In this document: positions 17,609 to 25,584 of the stretch, piece by piece
How positions within the stretch are numbered: the stretch's first letter is position 1
How the letters are laid out: each line of letters begins with the position of its first letter
Notes under the pieces: model-generated
Databases searched by the model: none
Told to the model about the DNA's origin: nothing
What the model saw: the letters and a program-made list of their open reading frames with translations, nothing else
Assembly (NCBI GenBank): GCA_025057155.1
Contig: JANWYD010000008.1
Coordinates: 186,001-250,000, forward strand
Length of the DNA: 64,000 nucleotides
Source: Chloroflexaceae bacterium
GTDB taxonomy: Bacteria > Chloroflexota > Chloroflexia > Chloroflexales > Chloroflexaceae
Direction: 5' to 3'
Translations under genes and position numbers: made by a program

Positions 17609-17956
17609 TCAATCTGCACTGTCACTATCGTCCTCGTCGCTGCCGGGGAGGCGGGGCAGGCGGGCCAGGGCCGCCCGGTAGCGCTCGGCGTCGTAGGCTT
17701 CGCCCCGCGCCATGACCTCGAAGATCTCGCTCGTCACTGCCGTGGCAATCAGATTGATCGCCCCTTCGGGACTGTATCCCATCGAGACCAGACGCTCCAG
17801 GGTTCGCCGGGTCTCGGGCGGGTTGCCGGTGGTAAGTTGCTTCTCCACGAGCTGAAGCACGGCGGCCCGCAGGGCAGGATTGGTTGACTGCGGCTCGCCA
17901 TACCCCTGCGGTGGAATAACTGGTCGTCGCCGAGGACGCTGGCGTTTCAGGGCCAT
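17609..17956 (-). CDS. Small conserved protein, DUF1841-like
   Basis: A 115-aa soluble protein with a basic N-terminus (MALKRQRPRRRP) and an acidic C-terminus (DEDDSDSAD). The middle (VEKQLTTGNPPETRRTLERL, MGYSPEGAINLIATAV, SEIFEVMARGEAYDAERY) resembles the DUF1841 family, whose role is unknown. The ATG at 17956 is preceded by AGGAGA and is preferred to the much longer open frame. It is first in a three-gene minus-strand set with the DinB-like protein and the glycosyltransferase. The family match is from memory and should be treated as tentative. Confidence 0.6.
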   Translation of the reverse strand: MALKRQRPRRRPVIPPQGYGEPQSTNPALRAAVLQLVEKQLTTGNPPETRRTLERLVSMGYSPEGAINLIATAVTSEIFEVMARGEAYDAERYRAALARLPRLPGSDEDDSDSAD

Positions 17957-18281
17957 TAGCGGTTCTCCTGGTTCAAGTATTCTATTTATATTGTACCGCA
18001 AGCCCGATGCGGCAATATCAGGCTCTTTGACGCAAGGCTGATCCAGAGTCGCCGGGGCCGGCTCCACCCTCCGGGGTTTGTTGGTTCTGGCGTCGTAGCC
18101 GCCAGAACCAGCAAAAAATACCTTTTCGGGCGGCATAGCCGCTCCAACCTTCGCTTTCGGAGGCGGACCTTGCATCAGCCTCGGCCATTGACGGCAGGAA
18201 CGTGTAACCGTATGATGCAGCCCGATCTGGAGCATACCACGTGATCACCGGCCCGCCAGTTGAGATGAGAGGGGAAACCCC
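17957..18281. other. Intergenic region with one hairpin
   Basis: 325 bases between divergent genes. It holds a 10-bp hairpin (GGTTCTGGCG at 18083-18092, complement at 18100-18109, loop TCGTAGC). A possible -10 (TACAAT, minus strand, 17990-17995) lies upstream of the DUF1841-like gene. I see no gene here. Confidence 0.5.
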
Positions 18282-18650
18282 ATGGAGCACCGCGTAGGCT
18301 ACAAGGTCTACTACGAAGACACGGACAGCCTCGGGGTCGTCTATTACGCCAACTACCTGAAGTATCTGGAGCGGGGAAGAACGGAGTATGTCGGCTCGCG
18401 CGGGCGGCCGATCCAGGATTGGAACCGGGACGGATACTACTTCGTGGTCTACGAGGTACAGATGCGCTTCCGGCGCTCGGCCTCCCTGGGCGACATTGTG
18501 GAGGTGGTCTCCACCTTTCAGCGCACCTCCGCCTATCGCGGGCGCTTCTCGCAGCGCATCGAGTGCCGGGGCGAAGTGCTGGTCGAAGCCGAGGTGGATG
18601 TGGTCTGTGTGGACCCGCAACAGCAACTGCGGGAGTTCCCGCCGCTTTGA
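18282..18650 (+). CDS. Acyl-CoA thioesterase, YbgC/4-hydroxybenzoyl-CoA thioesterase family
   Basis: Hot-dog-fold thioesterase of 122 aa. The family signature spans residues 10-30: YYEDTDSLGVVYYANYLKY, with the catalytic aspartate region D13-T-D15, followed by LERGRTEY. It hydrolyses short acyl-CoA or acyl-carrier-protein thioesters; the substrate is not determined by sequence. ATG at 18282 sits after AGAGGGGAAA. The gene is followed by a perfect hairpin and then an SDR gene on the same strand. Confidence 0.9.
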   Translation: MEHRVGYKVYYEDTDSLGVVYYANYLKYLERGRTEYVGSRGRPIQDWNRDGYYFVVYEVQMRFRRSASLGDIVEVVSTFQRTSAYRGRFSQRIECRGEVLVEAEVDVVCVDPQQQLREFPPL

Positions 18651-18680
18651 GTCATCAGGAAGCCAGCTTCGGCTTTTCTC

Positions 18681-18707
18681 GGGGCGCAACCCGGAGGGTT
18701 GCGCCCC
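18681..18707. terminator. Perfect 12-bp hairpin after the thioesterase gene
   Basis: GGGGCGCAACCC (18681-18692), loop GGA, exact complement at 18696-18707. No T-run follows. It is the same type of perfect stem with a three-base loop as at 6621 and 23580. Confidence 0.6.
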
Positions 18708-18751
18708 GTGGTGATATCCAGTTCCCCTCATTATTGCTACAAGGACAACTG

Positions 18752-19510
18752 ATGGAAGAACTACGCGACAAAGCTGTCCTGATCACCGGCGGCGGCGGCG
18801 GCATCGGGCGCGCGACGGCCCTGGCCTTCGCCCGGTCCGGCGCCCGCCTGATGCTCGGCGATCTCGATCTTGACGCGGCAGAGGAGTCGGCCCGGCAGGT
18901 CGCCGCCATCGGAGGCGAGGCCTATGCCATGCGCTGCGACGTCTCGCGCTCCGAGGAGGCCGAGGCGCTGGTGCGCGAGGCGGTAGCGCGCCTGGGGCGT
19001 CTCGACTGCGCGGTCAACAATGCCGGCATCGAAGCTTCCCAGGAGAGCGCCGCGCGCCTGCCGGTCGAGACCTGGGAGCGCACCATCGCCATTAACCTGA
19101 GCGGCGTTTTCTACTGCATGCGCGCCGAGCTGGCGGCCATGCGCGCCAGCGGCGGCGTCATCGTCAACATCGCCTCGGTGCTGGGGCTGGTCGGTTTTGC
19201 CGGCGCCGCGGCCTATGTGGCCGCCAAGCACGGCGTGATCGGATTGACGAAGGTCGCCGCGATCGAGTTTGCCGCCCGTGGCATTCGGGTCAATGCCGTC
19301 TGCCCGGGTTTTGTCGAGACGCCCATGCTCGACCGCGTGGGCATAACCGGCGACCCCGACCGGCGCGCACTGATTGAGGGCCTGCACCCGATCAATCGCC
19401 TGGGCCGCCCCGAGGAGATCGCCGGAGCGGTGCTCTATCTGTGCTCCGATGCCGCCTCGTTTGTCACCGGCCATGCCCTGGTGGTGGATGGAGGCTACAC
19501 GGCGCGGTAA
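18752..19510 (+). CDS. Short-chain dehydrogenase/reductase
   Basis: Classical SDR of 252 aa. The nucleotide-binding motif is TGGGGGIG (residues 12-19), D36 after the second strand suggests NAD preference, NNAG is at 89-92, and the catalytic set is S142, Y155 and K159 (YVAAK). The C-terminus AASFVTGHALVVDGGYTAR is typical of FabG-like and hydroxysteroid-type members. The substrate cannot be told. The ATG at 18752 has AAGGA upstream. Its 3' end overlaps the convergent MetF-like gene by 16 bases. Confidence 0.92.
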   Translation: MEELRDKAVLITGGGGGIGRATALAFARSGARLMLGDLDLDAAEESARQVAAIGGEAYAMRCDVSRSEEAEALVREAVARLGRLDCAVNNAGIEASQESAARLPVETWERTIAINLSGVFYCMRAELAAMRASGGVIVNIASVLGLVGFAGAAAYVAAKHGVIGLTKVAAIEFAARGIRVNAVCPGFVETPMLDRVGITGDPDRRALIEGLHPINRLGRPEEIAGAVLYLCSDAASFVTGHALVVDGGYTAR

Positions 19511-20448
19511 CGCGTCGCCACCTCGCGCAGCGCGGCGAGCAACTCCAGCGCCGCTGCCATCTCATCGGGGTGGTTCGAGACGCTTTCGACGTTGATCCCC
19601 AGGGGCAGGCATTGGGTGACGTCCTGCTCCAGAATGGCCCGCAGGTGGTCGCAGCAGATCTGGATGGAACGCCGGAAGGGGGCCGGGTCGGCAAGAATGG
19701 TGCGTTCCGTTTCGGGGGCCATCGCCACCCCCAGCCAGCGGAGGAACTCCGCCGTTTTTGGGCGGCCACAGGGTGCGAAGGTCAGTACAATGCGCTTTGG
19801 CGCCACTCCCTCGCGGGCGCAGGCGGCGAGGTAATCGCGCAACAGCCGGATCGTCGGCTCGCTCTGGTAGACGATCTGGGAGATGAAGTAGTCGCACCCG
19901 GCGGCGGCTTTGTGCAACAGCCGCTGACTCTCATCGTAGGCCGGCGAGTGGCGCTCGGCAATCACCACGCCGCCCAGTGGCGGCGCGCCGGGCAAGCGCT
20001 TCGCCAGGCGCAGCGCCCGGTCAACCGCCAGAGCGCCGGGCGGGGGCGTGGGAGTCGCCGCGCCGACCAGGGAGAGGGCGGCGACCTGGTAATGTTGTAC
20101 TGTTTCATCGAGCCAGGCCAGCCAGCCGCCCTCATCGAACGCCGTCACACACTTGTAACTGATGGCGGGCAGACCGGTCAGCGCCTGAAGCCGGCAGGCA
20201 TGCGCCCGCGGGTCGCTGGCAGGGAAAAAAGGGAACGGTCGCGGCTCGCTGGTGCGGCCGCTTTCATCCTGCACATCATACACAACCACCCCGTCGAGCG
20301 GCAGATGCCCCAGGCGCGCCGCCAGCCGCTCGGCCAGTTCGGCGCTCCGCTCGGGTGAAGCGTCGGCGCGGGGCGGTGTGGCCCCGTAGAGAAGCAGAAA
20401 GCGCCGCGGATCACCCAGTCGGTCGCGGAAGGAAGCGATGGTATCCAT
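19495..20448 (-). CDS. Methylenetetrahydrofolate reductase-like protein
   Basis: A 317-aa protein with a TIM-barrel pattern like MetF. Visible landmarks: VVVYDVQDESG after the first strand, AISYKCVT, LSLVGAA, GGVVIAERHSP, the segment GCDYFISQIVYQSE (close to the MetF region that contacts flavin and folate), LTFAPCGRP and the C-terminal GINVESVSNH. MetF reduces 5,10-methylene-THF to 5-methyl-THF. Similarity to MetF is overall rather than motif-perfect, so substrate is open. The start at 20448 is chosen because upstream residues read through repeats. It overlaps the SDR gene tail to tail. Confidence 0.7.
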   Translation of the reverse strand: MDTIASFRDRLGDPRRFLLLYGATPPRADASPERSAELAERLAARLGHLPLDGVVVYDVQDESGRTSEPRPFPFFPASDPRAHACRLQALTGLPAISYKCVTAFDEGGWLAWLDETVQHYQVAALSLVGAATPTPPPGALAVDRALRLAKRLPGAPPLGGVVIAERHSPAYDESQRLLHKAAAGCDYFISQIVYQSEPTIRLLRDYLAACAREGVAPKRIVLTFAPCGRPKTAEFLRWLGVAMAPETERTILADPAPFRRSIQICCDHLRAILEQDVTQCLPLGINVESVSNHPDEMAAALELLAALREVATRYRAV

Positions 20449-20650
20449 AGATGCGCCCCTGGATGATTCGACATGTTCCGGCGCCGCCGCGCGGCGCCGC
20501 GCCGGAAGGGAGATCGTGCGGGGCCGCAGGCCCCGTCCTCCCAGGCGAGACGAAGTCTCGTCTTGAGGCGAAATCCTCCCAAGTATATCCGTTTTTGTCG
20601 AGGTGTTGTGCGGCGCGGCCTCCCCGGGGCGAAGCCCTGGTGATGAACTA
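20449..20650. other. Palindrome-rich leader region
   Basis: Contains several short stems: GGCGCCGCCGCGCGGCGCC near 20483, GCGGGGCC-GCA-GGCCCCG near 20519, and CGAGAC-GAA-GTCTCG near 20546. No gene is supported. It lies upstream of the minus-strand MetF-like gene and could form a structured leader. Confidence 0.45.
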
Positions 20651-20750
20651 GAGCACTGACCGGAATGCTTGATCCGCTGAGGACATTGAGCGGTGTAGGT
20701 TGCTGCGCCTGCGCCGCCATCGTTACGGGTCAACCTTTTCGTGAAACGCT
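20651..20750. repeat. 100-bp dispersed element, copy 2
   Basis: Gap-free match to 11701-11800 (84 of 100 positions). Here the ends are flanked by CTAGAGC at the left and GCTCTAG at the right, a perfect 7-base inverted extension that gives TA at both borders. This pattern is like insertion of an IS630/Tc1-type non-autonomous element, though no transposase is present. Confidence 0.75.
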
Positions 20751-20926
20751 CTAGAGCTGCTGCGCCCGTCGGGCGCAGCGTTCCGGGGCATCCGCCGTTG
20801 CCTGAGACAGGCCCCGGACAACTACAGCTATGCTCAAGCCTCGGCGGGCGCTGGCCGGGCCTGGCGCTTCACCTGAAGCTGCCTGTCAACTCCATAAGCG
20901 TTGATCATGCACCTCCTGGCGCCTTT

Positions 20927-21055
20927 GTGACGCATCCGGCACGTTCCGTGTCACCCTGAGCGCAGCGAAGGGTCCCGGTCGAGATGCTTCCCCTTCGGCT
21001 ATGCTCAGGGCAGGTGCTGCGCTCAGCATGACAAATGACTTGCCGGATGCGTCAC
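20927..21055. repeat. Nested inverted repeats
   Basis: Outer arms GTGACGCATCCGGCA (20927-20941) and its exact complement (21041-21055) enclose an inner repeat whose ends are GTCACCCTGAGCGCAGC (20950-20966) and a 15/17 complement (21016-21032). The inner part is shared with 8345-8462. It lies just beyond the 3' end of the minus-strand membrane protein gene and could fold into a long double stem. No gene is visible in the remainder of this gap. Confidence 0.75.
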
Positions 21056-21061
21056 TTTGCG

Positions 21062-22012
21062 TCAACGAGCTATGCTCTGACGGCGATCACTGATCTGCCG
21101 GAAGACGGCGACGGTCACGCCAGCGGCGAGCAGGCTCATCGCCACGAAGCCGCCAATGATGAGCACCACGAATTGCATCATGATGAACTCGACGCCCAAC
21201 CGTAGTTGCATTACCGTTTGCAGGATGACCATCGGGCCGATCAGGGCGCAGAGCACGAGGATGGGGACCCCGAGCACGTAGCCGAGCGGGTCGCGGCGCA
21301 ACAGCAGGATGCCCGCCAGCGTCGCCGCCGGGGCAATCAGCCCAATGTCGAGGCCGTAGGTGAAGAGGGTAGTGTAGCTCCCCAGGCCGACCGGCGCCCT
21401 GCCCTCCAGCAGCGGGCCGACTATGTCGCTCAGCCAGAGCAGCGCCGTGCCTGGCCCCGCCAGGAAGAGGATAGCGGCAGCGGCGCGGTGCGGCAGGCCT
21501 GGCCCGATGTGGGCCGGGAGCTCCGCGCGGTCGATGACGGTCAGCGCGAGGACGAAGGCAAAGATGCTGCTTGAGAAGAGCGCGACATAAACCAGAAACA
21601 GGGGGTTCAGCGCCGCGCTGAAGGCCATCGAGGCGCCGTTGTAGAGGAGGTAGCTGAGGGCGCCGGCGAGCAGGAAGGTTGCGCGCAACGAGCCGCGGCG
21701 GTAGCCAACCAGGCCCACGATCAGCAGCGGCAGCACGCCGAACAGCACCAGGAGATCGCTCCCCTTAAAGGCCCCGGCGCTGAAGAGCGTATCGTAGCGG
21801 TAGAGCCCCTGCCCGTAGAGCAGCACGGTCTCGCCGCGCACGGTTTTGAAGGGAATGGGTTCACCGGCGCCCGGCCAGAGCAGACCGGCGAGGGAAGTCG
21901 TCAGGGCCAGCACGCCGCTGAGCGCCGCCAGCCAGACCAGGGCCGCCGAGGCGCGGGTCGCACTGCGGATGGTCGGGTTAGTGATGGACGGGCGGGAGAA
22001 TACGGCAGCCAT
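21062..22012 (-). CDS. Hypothetical polytopic membrane protein
   Basis: A 316-aa protein with about eight hydrophobic segments and no soluble domain. The first helix follows TRASAALVWLAALSG. A soluble loop (GEPIPFKTVRGETVLLYGQGLYRYDTL) lies between the first two helices, and the C-terminus is basic (RQISDRRQSIAR). I do not recognise the family. The ATG at 22012 has a good ribosome site (AAAGGAA). It is transcribed away from the AI-2E-type transporter gene, with a large palindrome between them. Confidence 0.72.
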   Translation of the reverse strand: MAAVFSRPSITNPTIRSATRASAALVWLAALSGVLALTTSLAGLLWPGAGEPIPFKTVRGETVLLYGQGLYRYDTLFSAGAFKGSDLLVLFGVLPLLIVGLVGYRRGSLRATFLLAGALSYLLYNGASMAFSAALNPLFLVYVALFSSSIFAFVLALTVIDRAELPAHIGPGLPHRAAAAILFLAGPGTALLWLSDIVGPLLEGRAPVGLGSYTTLFTYGLDIGLIAPAATLAGILLLRRDPLGYVLGVPILVLCALIGPMVILQTVMQLRLGVEFIMMQFVVLIIGGFVAMSLLAAGVTVAVFRQISDRRQSIAR

Positions 22013-22218
22013 CGCTCACGTTCCTTTCGCAGACATTGTTGACGCCATCACAAATAATAGCTGCGCGATTGATGTTGAAATACTTCTCTGCGTAGATCGC
22101 CGCGTCAACTTGCGATTATGTGTCCATTGTAGTTCATCCGCGTGATCCAACCCTCCGTCTTTTGGTTGAAAGCGCGCATACCTTCTGACCGATACCTGCC
22201 GAAGCAGTTTTCTTACTT

Positions 22219-22267
22219 CATGTTTCGTTAGTTTTGGCGGCGTCGCCGCCAAAACTAACGAAACATG
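22219..22267. repeat. 49-bp perfect palindrome
   Basis: Two perfect 24-base arms, 22219-22242 and 22244-22267, around a single T. The left arm starts CATGTTTCGTTAG and ends TTTTGGCGGCG. It sits between two divergent membrane protein genes. No T-run follows on either strand. It is the longest perfect palindrome in the window and could extrude as a cruciform or act as a dyad operator. Confidence 0.95.
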
Positions 22268-22352
22268 ATCGTACCAGGCGGCGTAGCCGCCCCCCGCCGG
22301 AGGCGAAAGTTGCAACCGCCCTGTAGCGTGGCCCGCCCCGGCAGGGGCGCCG

Positions 22353-22361
22353 TGCTATACT
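22353..22361 (+). promoter_or_regulatory. Extended -10 promoter of the AI-2E-type transporter gene
   Basis: TG-C-TATACT about 95 bases before the ATG at 22455. No clear -35. Same promoter type as several others here. Confidence 0.45.
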
Positions 22362-22454
22362 ATGCATGCGCGCCTCCCGGCGGGCGACGCGCTGGCGCCG
22401 CGCGGCCATTGCCGCACGGCAACCGCCTGATGGCCCTGCGATGAAGAGACAGCG

Positions 22455-23561
22455 ATGGGCGATTCTTCCCGCGAATCAACCACGATCCTCAAACCGTTGC
22501 TGATCATAGCGGCGGTGGTGGTGCTGCTTGGCGCGATGCGTCTGGCGGCGCCGATCCTCAATCCGGTGCTGCTGGCCCTGGTGATCACCCTCCTGTGCAA
22601 CCCGATCTACCTCTGGCTGCAACGGCGCGGCCTGCCAGCCTGGGTCGCCCTGCTGATCATGATCGGCGGCTTTCTGACTACCGCGGGTTTCCTCGGATCG
22701 CTGATTGGCATCTCTGTCAGCCGGGCCACTGCCCGGCTGTCGGTCTACCAGTCGTTGCTGGCCGAGCAGGAACGCGCCCTGCGGGCCTGGCTCGCCGGTC
22801 ACGGTTTGATCGAAGGCGACCTTCAACTCTTCGGCTTGCTCAATAGCGCCAACCTGACAAGTGTGTTGGGCTTCATTCTTACCGGCATAGGAAACGTGCT
22901 CGGCAACGCCCTGCTGGTCGTCGTGCTGGTGATCTTCTTCCTGGTGGAACTGCCCCTCTTCAGGCGCCGATTTCAACACGCCCTGGGTGAGAATAGTCAA
23001 CTGCTGCATAGCCTGACGTCTTTTGGCGGGAGCGTGGTGCGCTACTTTGTCATTCGCACCTACATTAATCTTGCGGTTGGAATCGGATCGACCATAGGGT
23101 TGATATTCCTGGAAGTGCCGTTCGCCATCCTCTGGGGCATCCTGATCTTTGTGTTTGGCTTCATTCCCTACATCGGCATCCCCATTGCTATGGTGCCCGC
23201 AGTGCTGCTCGCCCTTGCCGAGCATGGCTTCCTGCGCGCTGGTCTGGTGATCCTGGCGGTTACCCTGGTCAACACCGCCTTCGAGAACCTGGTGGCCCCG
23301 GCGCTCATTGGCCACCAGTTGCGCCTCTCGCCAGCGGTGGTATTCCTTTCGTTCTTCTTCTGGACCTGGCTCCTCGGGCCGCCGGGCACCTTCCTCTCCA
23401 TGCCCATCACGGTGTTGGTCACGGTGATCCTCGACAGCTACGAGGAGACACGCTGGCTGGCGCGTCTGATGGGCGCCGCGTCGATCGAGGCCCTGAGCGA
23501 GGCGGCGCCCAGATCGACAGTGGCCGATTCATCCTCCTCGCAGGGTGTTCCGGAAACATGA
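22455..23561 (+). CDS. AI-2E family transporter (PerM/YdiK-like)
   Basis: Polytopic membrane protein of 368 aa of the AI-2 exporter/UPF0118 superfamily. Two N-terminal helices flank NPIYLWLQRRG, a soluble region follows (residues 95-140), and the conserved second half holds ALLVVVLVIFFLVELP, the region IPYIGIPIAMVPAVLLAL and the late motif LVAPALIGHQLRLSPAVVFLS. Members export autoinducer-2 or act as ion or solute exporters; which applies is unknown. ATG at 22455 after AAGAGACAGCG. A perfect hairpin follows the stop. Confidence 0.9.
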   Translation: MGDSSRESTTILKPLLIIAAVVVLLGAMRLAAPILNPVLLALVITLLCNPIYLWLQRRGLPAWVALLIMIGGFLTTAGFLGSLIGISVSRATARLSVYQSLLAEQERALRAWLAGHGLIEGDLQLFGLLNSANLTSVLGFILTGIGNVLGNALLVVVLVIFFLVELPLFRRRFQHALGENSQLLHSLTSFGGSVVRYFVIRTYINLAVGIGSTIGLIFLEVPFAILWGILIFVFGFIPYIGIPIAMVPAVLLALAEHGFLRAGLVILAVTLVNTAFENLVAPALIGHQLRLSPAVVFLSFFFWTWLLGPPGTFLSMPITVLVTVILDSYEETRWLARLMGAASIEALSEAAPRSTVADSSSSQGVPET

Positions 23562-23579
23562 TCTCCGGGCAACAAAACA

Positions 23580-23608
23580 GTGCAGGCAACCCTCAGGGTT
23601 GCCTGCAC
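23580..23608. terminator. Perfect 13-bp hairpin between convergent genes
   Basis: GTGCAGGCAACCC (23580-23592), loop TCA, exact complement at 23596-23608. It lies between the AI-2E-type gene and pth, which converge, so it could serve both. No T-run is present. Confidence 0.65.
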
Positions 23609-23643
23609 CACCTTCATCATGTTGCACGTTAGAGCGCCGCGCG

Positions 23644-24210
23644 CTACCCCGGATTGTAGCGGTTCATCGCCGCGACCAGCCCCTCGCGCAGCACCACTTC
23701 CACTGCATCAGCGACGGTGTCGAGCAGCGCCGGCAGGGCCTCCTCCTCTTCCCGCGAGAAGCGTGACAGCACGTAGGCCGCCGGGTCCATCTTTCCCGGG
23801 GGCTGGCCAATGCCCACGCGCAGGCGAGGGAACTCGCCGTTCCCCAGTTGCTGCACGATTGAGCGCATGCCGTTGTGGGTGCCCGCGCTTCCGCGCTCGC
23901 GCAGACGCAGCTTCGCAAAAGGCAGATCCAGATCGTCGTAGATCACCAGCAGTTCGCGCGCCGGGTCAATTTTGTACCAGTTGCGCAGCGCCGACACCGC
24001 CTGGCCGCTCAGGTTCATGAAGGTCTGTGGCTTGGCCAGGGCCACCCGTTGCCCGGCGATGGTCCCCTCGGCGACCAGGCTTCTGGCCTGTTTTCCCCGA
24101 AACTCCAGACCGTGCCGCCGGGCGAGGACGTCGAGGGCCTCGAAGCCGATGTTGTGGCGCGTTCGCGCATAGCGTTCGCCCGGGTTGCCCAGGCCGACGA
24201 TGAGCCACAT
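23644..24210 (-). CDS. pth: Peptidyl-tRNA hydrolase
   Basis: Releases tRNA from prematurely dropped peptidyl-tRNA; essential in most bacteria. The 188-aa protein starts MWLIVGLGNPGERY, with the catalytic histidine H19 in TRHNIGF, and continues with KPQTFMNLSG, YDDLDLPFAKLRLRERGSAGTHNGMRS and GIGQPPGKMDPAAYVL, all diagnostic. The ATG at 24210 is chosen over an in-frame start at 24252 because the family begins exactly there. A stand-alone gene in this window. Confidence 0.97.
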   Translation of the reverse strand: MWLIVGLGNPGERYARTRHNIGFEALDVLARRHGLEFRGKQARSLVAEGTIAGQRVALAKPQTFMNLSGQAVSALRNWYKIDPARELLVIYDDLDLPFAKLRLRERGSAGTHNGMRSIVQQLGNGEFPRLRVGIGQPPGKMDPAAYVLSRFSREEEEALPALLDTVADAVEVVLREGLVAAMNRYNPG

Positions 24211-24302
24211 AGGGTGTTGATCCGATAACCGGGTTGTCGATCTGGCAGGCAAGCAGGAAAACCAGGGTTCCCCGTCCCTCTCTCATAAGCGCGGGGCGCT
24301 GT

Positions 24303-24390
24303 TCCTCACCCTCCCCCCGGCCCCCTCCCTCTCCACTACCGGTGGAGAGAGAAGGGGCGCCGAGCGCAGCGAGGCGGGGTAGGGTGAGGA
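24303..24390. repeat. Palindromic repeat with 10-base inverted ends
   Basis: TCCTCACCCT (24303-24312) and its exact complement (24381-24390) enclose a central stem CTCTCCAC (24329-24336) with complement at 24342-24349. The central stem and C-rich flanks resemble the middle of the MITE-like elements at 8541 and 11811. It lies in the 211-base gap between pth and the C45-type gene; nothing else is seen there. Confidence 0.6.
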
Positions 24391-24421
24391 CCCAGACAAT
24401 GCACATTCACCTGCAACCCTA

Positions 24422-25516
24422 TCATACCTCATCCGAGCCAACCGCCAGCGCATAGCGCGTATACGTTCCCTGGCACGGCGGGCCATCGGTCATGAAGAGC
24501 GCGCAAGCGTGCAGATCCATAATTACCGAAACCACGCTCTCATAATGTTCTTCGGGAGGTTCGTTCGGGTCAATATGAAAACAGATCGAGTAAGGGTAAC
24601 CCTCGTGGTCGCGCAACGCCGCCTGCACATCACCCAGGGCCAGGGGCCGCGCGGCGAGCAGGCGCTCCAGACGCGCCTGGCGCCGCCACGAGTGGGGATT
24701 CTTTTCCACATTGCGCTCGGTAACGCCAACGGCCTCGGCGTGCAGGAAGTGGTTGGCGTGCACCAGGCAGCCATGCGTACAACCGCTCACGTGAACGCCT
24801 CGCGGCCCCAGTTCCAGGTTCATCACCCGGTCGGGGACCTGGGCCAGTAGAACGTTCGCGGAGCAGGAGCGCTCCTCGCTGGCGACGGCTCGCGCGGCGG
24901 CATCCAGGTCCCGCGCGCGCAGCGCCTCGTACCAGCGCACGTGAAAAGGCCGGCGCAGGCGCCTCCAGTCGTCGTCGTGGCTGGTCAGGCCGTTAATCGC
25001 CAGCCCCAGCCCTGCCGCGTTCAGACCGATCTTACCGCCAAAGATGCCCGCCTCGGTGAAAGCCAGGCTCTGCGGACGGTCTGGCTCGACCGTGTGGATC
25101 AGGGCGCCCTGCACGCCGGCGATCCAGTCCCAGTTCTCACCCAGCAGCAGATGCCCTTCTACGGTGGCCTCGGGCGCCAGGGCGAAGGTCGTACACCCCT
25201 CTGGCAGAGGCCGTTCGACGAATGCGTCGTAGAACAGTTCGTAGCGCGCGTTCAGCGCCGCGATAGCTGCGAGATCAACCCTGGCGCCATCGGCGATGCC
25301 CCGCATCCCGGCGTGGTAGTCCGGACTCTGGTCGGCGATGGCCGCGGCGTAGCGCGCAGCACGGCGCAACGCCTCGGCGCGGGTCAACTTCAACTCGCGC
25401 TCGAAGCGCGCGAAGTAGAGGCGCAGATTGTGCTCGATCCGCCTGCGCAGGGCCTTCCCGTGGGTCAGGCCCTGGTGGTAGGGAGAGCCTTCCAGGCGCA
25501 GCAGGGGCAATGCCAT
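24422..25516 (-). CDS. Peptidase C45/acyl-CoA:6-APA acyltransferase-like protein
   Basis: Ntn-hydrolase-fold protein of 364 aa. The family landmarks are the N-terminal SPYHQGLTHGKALRRRI, the nucleophile cysteine C108 in EGCTTFAL, LLGENWDW and GGKIGLNAAGLGLAINGL. In this superfamily the precursor is cleaved before the cysteine, which then becomes the N-terminal catalytic residue that cleaves or transfers an amide-linked acyl group. The chain would therefore split after G107. No penicillin pathway is suggested by the neighbours; the natural substrate is unknown. A C-terminal DPNEPPEEHYESVVSVIMDL segment is also typical. Confidence 0.85.
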   Translation of the reverse strand: MALPLLRLEGSPYHQGLTHGKALRRRIEHNLRLYFARFERELKLTRAEALRRAARYAAAIADQSPDYHAGMRGIADGARVDLAAIAALNARYELFYDAFVERPLPEGCTTFALAPEATVEGHLLLGENWDWIAGVQGALIHTVEPDRPQSLAFTEAGIFGGKIGLNAAGLGLAINGLTSHDDDWRRLRRPFHVRWYEALRARDLDAAARAVASEERSCSANVLLAQVPDRVMNLELGPRGVHVSGCTHGCLVHANHFLHAEAVGVTERNVEKNPHSWRRQARLERLLAARPLALGDVQAALRDHEGYPYSICFHIDPNEPPEEHYESVVSVIMDLHACALFMTDGPPCQGTYTRYALAVGSDEV

Positions 25517-25584
25517 TGCGCCACCTTTCCCCTTCTAGAGAGTCTGGGTCGGCGAAACCCTCCCGGTTCTCCCAGGAGGGCTTT

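Noticed and set aside
22016-22315. 99-codon minus-strand frame upstream of the membrane protein gene
   Set aside because: It runs through the 49-bp palindrome and has no ribosome site or recognisable feature.
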